Source: a virus | Direction: 5' to 3' (one strand) | Length of the DNA stretch: 64,000 nucleotides | Virus record (IMG/VR): IMGVR_UViG_3300009109_000001 | Location: 62,001-126,000 of that record | Part shown: positions 41,690 to 47,843 of the stretch, in pieces | Position numbering within the stretch: the first letter of the stretch is position 1 | Layout: each line of letters opens with the position of its first letter | The notes under the pieces: model-generated | What the model was told of the DNA's origin: nothing | What the model saw: the letters and a program-made list of their open reading frames with translations, nothing else | The model's database searches: none | Translations under genes and position numbers: made by a program

Positions 41690-42160
41690 ATGCGATCAAA
41701 TTGCTTTCTCAAGTGGTGGCTAATAACATGTGCTGTACTTGCCTCAACGGCAGTAGTACATTATTTCGATATGTGGGTCACCCTCTGGCATTTAGACCAA
41801 ACCAAGATAAGCTTTGGTATATTAATACTGTTTTATGGTTTAACTGCCCATTTAGGACATCAATCATACAAACTCTATAAAAGCCGACCTTTAAATTTCC
41901 GCACAATAGAAGTATCATGGTTCTTTGCTGAATCAATGATAACTTTGGGGTTAATTGGTACAGTAACAGGTTTTATCATAATGCTAGGTGGCGCTTTTGC
42001 TGACTTAGATTTAACTAATATAGGACAAGCCAAGGAAGTTATACGAGATATGGCCGCGGGAATGAGTACCGCGTTAACAACTACATTGGTAGGCCTTGTG
42101 TGCTCAATTATTACCAAATTACAATTGATGAACTTAGAATATGACCACAGGAAAGCGTAA
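41690..42160 (+). CDS. ExbB/TolQ/MotA-like proton-channel protein
   Basis: 156 aa, about four hydrophobic segments. The C-terminal half, MITLGLIGTVTGFIIMLGGA then GMSTALTTTLVGLVCSII, is the conserved MotA/TolQ/ExbB core that lines the proton path. It is short and lacks the large cytoplasmic loop of host MotA. It overlaps by 20 nt the gene for a MotB/ExbD-like partner, so a 5:2-type channel is likely. Upstream are GCTAAATA and TAGGAGCG. Could power an envelope machine, depolarise the membrane, or block superinfection. Confidence 0.75.
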   Translation: MRSNCFLKWWLITCAVLASTAVVHYFDMWVTLWHLDQTKISFGILILFYGLTAHLGHQSYKLYKSRPLNFRTIEVSWFFAESMITLGLIGTVTGFIIMLGGAFADLDLTNIGQAKEVIRDMAAGMSTALTTTLVGLVCSIITKLQLMNLEYDHRKA

Positions 42161-42965
42161 CAGATATCTATCAGGATTAGGATTTACTGATTTATTGTTT
42201 AATACTTTAATCGGTTTTGTGTTCCTTTTTGTTATAGCATTCTTGCTTATAGCACCTCCTGTCCCCACAGATAAAAAAATAGATCCAAAGGCAGAGATAT
42301 TGCTCATATTAACTTGGCCTGAAGGATCGTCTAAAGATATTGACATGTGGGTTAGAGATCCATTAGGACAAATTGTTAGTTTTAGAGGCAGGGATAGAGG
42401 ACTGATGCATTTGGATCGAGATGATCTAGGTACTAGTAATGACACTGTTCAATTAGCAGATGGTCGTTATGTAACAAGTGATATGAATCAAGAGATTGTT
42501 ACAATACGTGGTTTCCTTCCAGGCGAATGGACTGTTAATATTCATTATTATGCGTATAGGCAAGGCTCTACTGCAGATGTACCACAAGAAGAAATAACTG
42601 CACCTGTCACAGTGGAATTAATTAGAATTAATCCATATAAATCTAAAGGTTTAATTAAATTTGATTTGGTTAAACCAGGGCAAGAAAAAACAGCGTTTAA
42701 TTTTACTGTAGTAGAAGAAACATATACTAAACGAAAAGGTGGAGAACTAACTGAAGAAAAGATTTATCATATAACAGATGTTAATACATATATGACACCA
42801 TTTGTATATGACCAAAGGTGGCAATCAACATATCATGAAGGCCCTGACGGAAATTTAATTGAACGTACACATGGAGACCAAACACCTGAGTCACCAGTGC
42901 CCCCTGATCCTGCTGGCAATTTTGCTGGTATTAAAGAAGAATTTTTACACTTATGGGGATATTGA
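42141..42965 (+). CDS. ExbD/MotB-like protein with periplasmic YfaP/DUF2135-like domain
   Basis: 274 aa. One N-terminal membrane helix with Asp17 in GFTDLLFNTLIGFVFLFVIA, the position of the proton-accepting Asp in ExbD, TolR and MotB. The periplasmic part contains DIDMWVRDPLGQIVSFRG and FLPGEWTVNIHYYAY, a beta-sandwich pattern like YfaP/DUF2135, instead of the OmpA-like peptidoglycan-binding domain of MotB. So the pair probably works on a different envelope partner. Overlaps upstream and downstream genes. Confidence 0.7.
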   Translation: MTTGKRNRYLSGLGFTDLLFNTLIGFVFLFVIAFLLIAPPVPTDKKIDPKAEILLILTWPEGSSKDIDMWVRDPLGQIVSFRGRDRGLMHLDRDDLGTSNDTVQLADGRYVTSDMNQEIVTIRGFLPGEWTVNIHYYAYRQGSTADVPQEEITAPVTVELIRINPYKSKGLIKFDLVKPGQEKTAFNFTVVEETYTKRKGGELTEEKIYHITDVNTYMTPFVYDQRWQSTYHEGPDGNLIERTHGDQTPESPVPPDPAGNFAGIKEEFLHLWGY

Positions 42966-43603
42966 TGATTGATGAACAACAAGAAACTCAAAACATTACA
43001 GACGCAAGTCATCATCAAAACAATGCAGAGGCAAATATTATGGCAACAGCACAAGAAAAAGCAATAGATTTTTCCACAATAGCAGGTGATGAGAAACTTG
43101 AATGGAATGCTTGGTATGATATACTATATGCGTTTAATATTGAGTTTATTACTGCGGTGTTGTTAATTATTCTTGTTAGTTATATATTAATACGTACTCC
43201 TGCGAAACTTTACATCAAATTCTTAACAATTCCCTTGCTTTTTTTCTTATTATATAGTACAATGGATAAGTTAAATGACGTTCTAGGGTATGCTTATCCT
43301 ACGATTCCTGTTGGAAAAGTAATTGTAATGGACGGCCAAAGACAAGGTAAAGTTATTGAATTATGGGTTAAACATTTAGGTAAAACAGATACTCGATTAT
43401 ATAAATTACCGTATACTAAAAAATTGCAGAAAAAGTTAAAGCAAGCAAAAGAAGCACGAGAACAAGGTAATCCAATGGTCTTAGAATGGAAGAGAGCCGC
43501 TAAACATAAAGGACGAGCAGGGCAACGTAATCCAGGAAAATTTATAGTATATAATTTACGTGACTTAATGGAAGGGCCAAAAAAGAATTATGAGCAACAA
43601 TGA
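42965..43603 (+). CDS. membrane protein of the ExbB/ExbD-like cassette
   Basis: 212 aa from ATG 42965, which overlaps the previous stop by one base. Acidic N-terminal tail (1-45), two close hydrophobic segments (about 55-90), then a basic C-terminal domain (about 100-212) with KKLQKKLKQAKEAREQG. No family recognised. Tight coupling to the channel pair and to clpS suggests a shared role or at least a shared expression time. Confidence 0.55.
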   Translation: MIDEQQETQNITDASHHQNNAEANIMATAQEKAIDFSTIAGDEKLEWNAWYDILYAFNIEFITAVLLIILVSYILIRTPAKLYIKFLTIPLLFFLLYSTMDKLNDVLGYAYPTIPVGKVIVMDGQRQGKVIELWVKHLGKTDTRLYKLPYTKKLQKKLKQAKEAREQGNPMVLEWKRAAKHKGRAGQRNPGKFIVYNLRDLMEGPKKNYEQQ

Positions 43604-43902
43604 TGTCAGATACTGCAACTAAAATAGAAGAAAATTTAAAGTTAAAAGAACCACCTTTGTATAAGGTAGTTTTTATTAATGATGATGTTACACCAATGGA
43701 TTTTGTTGTAAATTGTTTAATGTCTATTTTTATGCATGCCATTGATGCCGCACAAGATTTGACACATAAAATACATCAAGAAGGGTTTGCTATAGTAGCA
43801 GTATTGCCGTATGAAATAGCAGAACAAAAAGGTATTGAAACCACTGTACTATCTCGTAACAATAATTACCCGTTACAAGTAAAAATAGAAGCAGATAATT
43901 AA
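43600..43902 (+). CDS. clpS: ClpS-like N-degron adaptor
   Basis: 100 aa (ATG 43600 or 43603). YKVVFINDDVTPMDFVVNCL (21-40) carries the NDD...TPM substrate-pocket residues and HQEGFAIVAVLPYEIAEQK holds the pocket His59 and the ClpA-facing helix. In bacteria ClpS delivers N-degron substrates to ClpAP and inhibits other ClpA substrates, including SsrA-tagged ones. The residues just before the His differ from E. coli, so specificity may be altered. It lies 1 kb before the tmRNA. A phage copy could redirect host proteolysis. Confidence 0.88.
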   Translation: MMSDTATKIEENLKLKEPPLYKVVFINDDVTPMDFVVNCLMSIFMHAIDAAQDLTHKIHQEGFAIVAVLPYEIAEQKGIETTVLSRNNNYPLQVKIEADN

Positions 43903-43907
43903 TATTT

Positions 43908-43915
43908 TATAAATA
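43908..43915 (+). promoter_or_regulatory. T4-type late promoter TATAAATA
   Basis: Exact TATAAATA, predicted start near 43921, followed by ATAGGAGAA and ATG 43938. It drives the small membrane protein, the 44096 gene, bL33 and possibly the tmRNA. Confidence 0.75.
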
Positions 43916-43937
43916 TAAACCATAGGAGAATAACAAT

Positions 43938-44099
43938 ATGGACTATTTAAAAGCACGATGGGCAGAAAGATCATCATGGGATGGCGGCGTATTAGTCGCT
44001 GTTGGTGTAGTATGCCTCTTATTTTCACCACTGGTTAAGTGGGCGGCCTGGGGCGCAATAATTTATGGTGCATGGACACTATTTAAAGGCGAAGAATGA
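43938..44099 (+). CDS. small membrane protein, 53 aa
   Basis: 53 aa with a hydrophobic core (GGVLVAVGVVCLLFSPLVKW, then AAWGAIIYGAWTLF) long enough for one or two membrane passes, a charged N-terminus and an acidic end. AGGAG 8 nt before the ATG and an exact late promoter upstream support it. Its stop overlaps the next ATG. Function unknown; holin-like or channel-associated roles are possible. Confidence 0.65.
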   Translation: MDYLKARWAERSSWDGGVLVAVGVVCLLFSPLVKWAAWGAIIYGAWTLFKGEE

Positions 44100-44440
44100 T
44101 TGATTCAACACATATAAGATTAGAATGTCTTAAATTAGCAGGTGGTGATTTGACTTTAGCATCAGAGTATGTTAAGTTTGTCACAGATGAGGCCGAGAAA
44201 AAATATGGTCCTTCTAGCTATATGGAAATTTATAATGACTATAAAGACATTTTCGATAAAGCAATGGGACAAAAATCACAAAGTTTTGATGATGTACAAA
44301 CAGCATCAAGATTTTATACTACAGGAAGTTCTGTAGATGTGCCACCGCAAAATATATCTTATGGTGATAAAGAAGAAGTAAAAGAACATGTTATAGAAAA
44401 TGATAATTTCGCTAAACCACAATTTAAGGATGCATGGTAA
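44096..44440 (+). CDS. hypothetical soluble protein
   Basis: 114 aa. An N-terminal helical domain ([20 protein letters not shown]) is followed by an acidic, probably disordered C-terminal half. ATGA overlap with the small membrane protein and one-base overlap with bL33 indicate one polycistronic unit. Not recognised. Confidence 0.55.
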   Translation: MIDSTHIRLECLKLAGGDLTLASEYVKFVTDEAEKKYGPSSYMEIYNDYKDIFDKAMGQKSQSFDDVQTASRFYTTGSSVDVPPQNISYGDKEEVKEHVIENDNFAKPQFKDAW

Positions 44441-44613
44441 TGGCAAGTAAAAATATTACAATTATTAAATTAGTATCAACTGCTGGTACCGGGCATTATT
44501 ATACCACAACCGTTAATAAAAGAAAGATGGGTGGCAATAAACTTAAATTAAAAAAGTATGACCCAGTTGTACGCAAACATGTTTTATATGAAGAAAAGAA
44601 AATAAGTAAGTAA
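44440..44613 (+). CDS. rpmG: ribosomal protein bL33 homologue
   Basis: 57 aa. [20 protein letters not shown] and [19 protein letters not shown] align along the whole length with bacterial bL33 ([20 protein letters not shown] and ELKKFDPVVRQHVIYKE in E. coli). It is the Cys-free form. bL33 sits near the E site of the 50S subunit. It is translated from an ATG overlapping the preceding stop and is followed within 10 nt by the tmRNA acceptor piece. Together with bS21 it gives the phage one protein for each ribosomal subunit. Confidence 0.92.
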   Translation: MASKNITIIKLVSTAGTGHYYTTTVNKRKMGGNKLKLKKYDPVVRKHVLYEEKKISK

Positions 44614-44617
44614 CTTT

Positions 44618-44680
44618 ATTGTCGTATGATGTAGACAATATGCATTCTGGACGTGGGTTCGATCCCCACCACCTCCACCA
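44618..44680 (+). ncRNA. ssrA: tmRNA acceptor piece (3' half of a permuted two-piece tmRNA)
   Basis: GTGGG-TTCGATC-CCCAC T-arm (44653-44669), acceptor strand CACCTCC (44670-44676), discriminator A and encoded CCA (44678-44680). CACCTCC pairs with GGGGGTG at 44873-44879 and gives the G3-U70 wobble that AlaRS requires. TGTCGT at 44620-44625 can pair with ACGACA at 44913-44918 in the coding piece, extending the shared P2 stem. The 5' end is not determined. The order acceptor piece, spacer, coding piece is that of permuted tmRNA genes. Confidence 0.88.
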
Positions 44681-44693
44681 AAAGGAGATTAAA

Positions 44694-44798
44694 ATGAACT
44701 ATAATACATTGATAGGAGGAAGCGACGATGCGATTCCTCCGGAACAAGATAAAAACATTACCAAGGCCTTTCAGGAAAGCTATAGAATATATGTTTAA
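44694..44798 (+). CDS. small ORF in the tmRNA spacer, 34 aa
   Basis: 34 aa, acidic N-terminal half. It begins 13 nt after the CCA end of the acceptor piece with a strong AAAAGGAG ribosome-binding site 6 nt before the ATG. It overlaps the 47-aa membrane ORF in another frame. Short length keeps confidence low, but the ribosome-binding site is among the best in the window. Confidence 0.4.
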   Translation: MNYNTLIGGSDDAIPPEQDKNITKAFQESYRIYV

Positions 44799-44871
44799 AA
44801 TATATGTCGCATGGAGTATCTGTGCCGACATAATTATTATTGGTGGTATAGTATACTTAATCTTTTTTTGA
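44728..44871 (+). CDS. small membrane peptide in the tmRNA spacer, 47 aa
   Basis: 47 aa. A basic amphipathic N-terminus (MRFLRNKIKTLPRPFRKAIE) is followed by one hydrophobic helix (ADIIIIGGIVYLIFF) at the C-terminus. AGGAGGA 7 nt before the ATG is a near-perfect ribosome-binding site. Its stop codon lies 2 nt before the tmRNA coding piece, so the gene fills the internal spacer. Composition resembles holins, toxin peptides or small membrane regulators. Confidence 0.6.
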   Translation: MRFLRNKIKTLPRPFRKAIEYMFKIYVAWSICADIIIIGGIVYLIFF

Positions 44872-44872
44872 C

Positions 44873-45055
44873 GGGGGTGACATGGCTTCGACAGGGTGAG
44901 GACGATATACGGACGACACATGGGAGCAGTTCCATGTTAAAAAACAGCAAACTAAAATAATTGCAAACGACGATTATTACGAATACGCATTAGCCGCTTA
45001 ATCACGGCAGTATTCCGGGGTATAGAGCATACCTTGTTACCCAATCTGCTTTTTT
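44873..45055 (+). ncRNA. ssrA: tmRNA coding piece with proteolysis tag ANDDYYEYALAA
   Basis: It starts GGGGGTGACATGGCTTCGACAG, partly quoted here as GGGGGTG (acceptor strand) and GGCTTCGACAG (D-loop analogue), hallmarks of tmRNA 5' ends. The tag frame runs from GCA 44963 to TAA 44999-45001 and encodes ANDDYYEYALAA, ending in the LAA recognised by ClpXP and ClpAP. It pairs with the acceptor piece encoded upstream. Its role is to rescue stalled ribosomes and tag nascent chains; a phage copy may clear ribosomes from degraded host mRNA. Confidence 0.92.
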
Positions 45056-45080
45056 GGAAGGGCCCGTTTAGGGCCTTTCC
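45056..45080 (+). terminator. terminator of the tmRNA unit
   Basis: GGAAGGGCCC (45056-45065) pairs with GGGCCTTTCC (45071-45080), ten pairs with one G-T wobble, loop GTTTA, followed by TTATT. It separates the tmRNA from the convergent oxygenase-like gene that ends at 45081. Confidence 0.8.
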
Positions 45081-45662
45081 TTATTCTATAACTGTAGCAA
45101 CTAAATGGACGCGATCTTCCTCGCCTCCGTTAAACGCATTATGATATTTTGTATTATCAGTAATCCATACTTTGCCATCTGCGGGCATATGTTTTACTTC
45201 ATCATCAATAATCATTAGTGCGCCTGGGTTGGTTACGATAGGTATGTGTAATCTGCGTTCAGGATCCCTGTGCCAACTCAATGTTGTGCGTGGCATTTTC
45301 CAAAGCAATCTTACTCTGCCTAATTTATAATTGGGAATAAGTGTATCGTATACTTCTTTGAAGTAAGTATCTTCAAATAGTTTAACAAACTCAGTATATT
45401 GGGATTCGTCTATTGGATTTTCTCGTTGGACCTCTTCACCACTGCTTGTTGGGCGTGTCCAAAATAATCCTCTTACATTACCACCTGTGATAGAGTTTGG
45501 ATCACCGGGAATTTGTGTCAGACAAATAGCATTGATGTCTCTTTTGCCTAAAGGAGATTGTCTTGCGACTCGCGAATCAACTTCGCGCAATGCATCCTGT
45601 AATTTGCTCACGTCAAAGCAAATATCAGGGTCAATGAAAAAGTTATTCAATTTAGGTAGCAA
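45081..45662 (-). CDS. aspartyl/asparaginyl hydroxylase-type 2OG oxygenase-like protein
   Basis: 193 aa. LSWHRDPERRLHIPIVTNPG provides HxD and the 2-oxoglutarate-side Arg region, and DNTKYHNAFNGGEEDRVHLVA the distal His and Arg, matching the aspartyl/asparaginyl beta-hydroxylase pattern of Fe(II)/2OG oxygenases. Substrate unknown. The start is TTG 45662; an in-frame stop lies just upstream and a minus-strand TATAAATA (45682 to 45675) precedes it by 12 nt. Confidence 0.72.
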   Translation of the reverse strand: MLPKLNNFFIDPDICFDVSKLQDALREVDSRVARQSPLGKRDINAICLTQIPGDPNSITGGNVRGLFWTRPTSSGEEVQRENPIDESQYTEFVKLFEDTYFKEVYDTLIPNYKLGRVRLLWKMPRTTLSWHRDPERRLHIPIVTNPGALMIIDDEVKHMPADGKVWITDNTKYHNAFNGGEEDRVHLVATVIE

Positions 45663-45674
45663 CCTGTAAAGTTC

Positions 45675-45682
45675 TATTTATA
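45675..45682 (-). promoter_or_regulatory. T4-type late promoter TATAAATA (minus strand)
   Basis: Minus-strand TATAAATA 12 nt before TTG 45662; no other start codon is nearby. Confidence 0.6.
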
Positions 45683-45705
45683 ATAGTGGATAACTTATAG
45701 CAGTA
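45681..45705 (+). repeat. direct repeat, copy 1
   Basis: 25 nt, TAATAGTGGATAACTTATAG followed by CAGTA, 23 of 25 identical to copy 2 at 46321-46345. Both copies are followed by TAAATATTGRCATG. They flank the gene at 45790. Confidence 0.8.
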
Positions 45706-45717
45706 TTACGTTAAATA

Positions 45718-45746
45718 TTGACATGGCGGTAACATAGCTATATATT
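45718..45746 (+). promoter_or_regulatory. sigma70-type promoter for the 45790 gene
   Basis: TTGACA (45718-45723), 17-nt spacer, TATATT (45741-45746), start near 45753. The -35 box lies in the duplicated TAAATATTGACATG; the other copy reads TTGGCA, which is a poorer -35. Confidence 0.6.
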
Positions 45747-45789
45747 AATCATAATCGACTACCATTTTATTAATAATGGAGGACGATTT

Positions 45790-46323
45790 ATGCGTGTTAC
45801 TGAAGTAAAAGATTTCTTTCCTCAAGAAATTCTTGATAAAATCTTATCGATTGCAAACAATAATGAATTTGTGGATATAAATTATTCTGTTGCGAGTGGT
45901 ATTCGTAAAAAATTAGATCTTTGGGATTTAGATGTTAAACAAGATATTGAGAAATTTTGTGATTCTGTTATAAAAACCGCAGTTGATCACCCTGTTATTA
46001 TTAATAATGCCTTTTTGTGGAAGGATGAACCAGGATTCTCTATGAGTAATCATGTTGATAATTATAAAGTTCATCTTGCAATACAAATTTATTTAAATGA
46101 TAATGATAATTTTGGAACTATATTTAAAATGGATGGTTCAGACAAAATAATAAAATATGGTTTAAATAGGGGTTATATTAATCATAATTATCTTGAACCA
46201 AGAATTGTTCATTCGGTTCCCAAATGTAATTATAAAAGATTAAGTCTTTATATTATGTACGCTAAAACCGATAAAGATGGTAATCCAATAGTTTTAGAAA
46301 ATGAACAAGCTAATATGAAATAA
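45790..46323 (+). CDS. 2OG-Fe(II) oxygenase-like protein
   Basis: 177 aa. SNHVDNYKVHLAIQIYLND has the HxD motif of prolyl-4-hydroxylase-type oxygenases, with the distal His and Arg-type residues in PRIVHSVPKCNYKRLSLYIMY. The first ~85 residues form a helical cap. Substrate unknown; such phage enzymes may modify proteins or glycans. GGAGG lies 6 nt before the ATG. The gene is bracketed by a 25-nt direct repeat, suggesting it was acquired as a unit. Confidence 0.7.
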   Translation: MRVTEVKDFFPQEILDKILSIANNNEFVDINYSVASGIRKKLDLWDLDVKQDIEKFCDSVIKTAVDHPVIINNAFLWKDEPGFSMSNHVDNYKVHLAIQIYLNDNDNFGTIFKMDGSDKIIKYGLNRGYINHNYLEPRIVHSVPKCNYKRLSLYIMYAKTDKDGNPIVLENEQANMK

Positions 46324-46345
46324 TAGTGGATAATTTACAGCAGTA
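46321..46345 (+). repeat. direct repeat, copy 2
   Basis: 23 of 25 nt identical to 45681-45705; its first three bases are the stop codon of the 45790 gene. Confidence 0.8.
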
Positions 46346-46379
46346 ATATAGTAGTGCTTTAATCATTAAAACATCACTT

Positions 46380-46385
46380 TAAATA
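46380..46385 (+). promoter_or_regulatory. late-type TAAATA box, 5 nt before ATG 46391
   Basis: TTTAAATA, then TTGGC, then ATG. The run TAAATATTGGCATGAGTA is identical to the one at 4463-4480. Confidence 0.6.
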
Positions 46386-46390
46386 TTGGC

Positions 46391-46762
46391 ATGAGTAAAC
46401 AAACAAGTATGACAGTTAGTGATTCATCAATGATAACTATCCCAGTTCGTAATTTGATAGCATTGTTCGTCTTTGTAGGTCTTGCTATTACTGGTTATTT
46501 TAATGTAACAGGACGTATTACGTTTTTAGAGCATAATCTAGCAATTCAAGATGTCCATGTTAAAGCAAATAATGAATTTCGTGTTAAATGGCCTCGTGGT
46601 GAATTGGGTTCATTACCTGATGATGCTGAACAGAATATGAGATTAAATCATCTAGAGAACGAATTAAAAGAAATTCAAGAAAATATTAAAATTTATAAAC
46701 AAGTAAGTGAAGAAGTTAATCTGCGTGAACAAATGAACGCAATTGAAGTTAAATCAAATTGA
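46391..46762 (+). CDS. membrane-anchored coiled-coil protein
   Basis: 123 aa. One N-terminal membrane segment (about 17-39, VRNLIALFVFVGLAITGYF), a periplasmic linker with WPRGELG, and a C-terminal coiled coil (about 75-115). A spanin- or tether-like topology (N-in) is possible but no lysis signature is present. A late-type box stands in the leaderless register. Followed after one base by the secreted thioredoxin-like gene. Confidence 0.6.
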   Translation: MSKQTSMTVSDSSMITIPVRNLIALFVFVGLAITGYFNVTGRITFLEHNLAIQDVHVKANNEFRVKWPRGELGSLPDDAEQNMRLNHLENELKEIQENIKIYKQVSEEVNLREQMNAIEVKSN

Positions 46763-46763
46763 T

Positions 46764-47195
46764 ATGAAAAAGTTCCTATTTGTATTGCTATTATTAGTGG
46801 CTATGCCCGCACAAGCATTGGAATTGTTAGTAGTTACTGCTAACTGGTGCCCTGTTTGTGCTCGTTGGATAGACGAAATTCCAGAGTTTTATGATGATAT
46901 TGATTTACCAATGATAAAAATAGACATCACTAATGGTATTATTGCAAATCAAGAATATTTAGAGCATTATTGGGAAGGCAATATAAAGAGATTATATGCT
47001 GTTCCTACGTTTATTATATGGGATGAAGTTAATAAACGCGAACTAGTACGTTGGGCAGGTTATCAAAGTGAAGAACATTGGTATGAAATGCTAGAACGTG
47101 CTAAATTAAAAGCAGATATTAGCATAATAGACTGTGAAGCGGTCGGCCACTGCGAAAGTTTTAATCTCGGTCCCATACCACAAAACCAACCATAA
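46764..47195 (+). CDS. periplasmic thioredoxin-like protein
   Basis: 143 aa from ATG 46764. A clear signal peptide (KKFLFVLLLLVAMPAQA) is followed by a thioredoxin fold with active site CPVC in TANWCPVCARW and a cis-Pro loop AVPTFIIW. Two further Cys lie near the C-terminus (CEAVGHC). It probably reduces or isomerises disulfides in the periplasm, perhaps of the neighbouring envelope proteins. Confidence 0.8.
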   Translation: MKKFLFVLLLLVAMPAQALELLVVTANWCPVCARWIDEIPEFYDDIDLPMIKIDITNGIIANQEYLEHYWEGNIKRLYAVPTFIIWDEVNKRELVRWAGYQSEEHWYEMLERAKLKADISIIDCEAVGHCESFNLGPIPQNQP

Positions 47196-47210
47196 GACTA
47201 AATCCTACAC

Positions 47211-47216
47211 TAAATA
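47211..47216 (+). promoter_or_regulatory. late-type TAAATA box, 5 nt before ATG 47222
   Basis: CTAAATA, then TCTAT, then ATG. No ribosome-binding site. Confidence 0.55.
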
Positions 47217-47221
47217 TCTAT

Positions 47222-47575
47222 ATGGATATCTATCATGTTTGGTGTGATATCGAAGGTGATATTACCGATAAAGAATGGGCACATAACCTTCGAGAATTTT
47301 TAAAATCACTCAAAGAAGAACACAAAATCGAGTCTTATCGTATTACTCGGTGTAAATTAGGCTTTCGTAGTATACAAGATTTGCCTGAATGGCATATTAT
47401 GATTGAAACAAAAGACATGTCTCAATTAGAAAATGCTTTTCAGAGAGTCGCTAAAGTAGAACATCATGCATTAGACGAAATAGAAAGTCAACTTAAAACA
47501 AAGCATCATGCCTTTAATCAGCATGTTGCAGACAATATACAACACGCATTATTCAGAGATTGGCCTGATGAGTGA
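47222..47575 (+). CDS. DUF6614-like protein
   Basis: 117 aa. IYHVWCDIEGDITDKEWAHN and the ferredoxin-like layout with EWHIMIETKDMSQLENAF resemble DUF6614, a small family of unknown function. The late-type box in leaderless register precedes it; it overlaps the next gene by 8 nt. Confidence 0.6.
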   Translation: MDIYHVWCDIEGDITDKEWAHNLREFLKSLKEEHKIESYRITRCKLGFRSIQDLPEWHIMIETKDMSQLENAFQRVAKVEHHALDEIESQLKTKHHAFNQHVADNIQHALFRDWPDE

Positions 47576-47843
47576 CGATAATGTTATTGACTTTGAAGGG
47601 AAGAAAGCAGACAGAATTCCGTTAAAGGAAATTATTGAAACTGACTTTCACGGCAAAGGAGATGACATTTTCAATGATGAAACAACTCGCGTAATATCCG
47701 AAGTTTGGTTGTGGGATACGTTAGCTTTATTAGATGAGCACGGTATCGATACTACAAATAATGATTTCAACCATGACTTAACAATTATACTTCAATTAAT
47801 AGATACACTAATATATCGATACAAGGATAAAAAGCATGATTAA
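47568..47843 (+). CDS. small acidic hypothetical protein
   Basis: 91 aa from ATG 47568, acidic, helical C-terminal half (HDLTIILQLIDTLIYRYKDKK). Upstream in-frame starts lie inside the previous gene. Overlaps the SbmA-like gene by 8 nt. I recall similar small proteins in marine T4-like phages but no function. Confidence 0.5.
   Translation: MSDDNVIDFEGKKADRIPLKEIIETDFHGKGDDIFNDETTRVISEVWLWDTLALLDEHGIDTTNNDFNHDLTIILQLIDTLIYRYKDKKHD

Noticed and set aside
44641-44680. tRNA 3' half as an independent truncated tRNA gene
   Set aside because: It pairs with the tmRNA coding piece 193 nt downstream and carries the G3-U70 element, so it is the acceptor piece of a permuted tmRNA.
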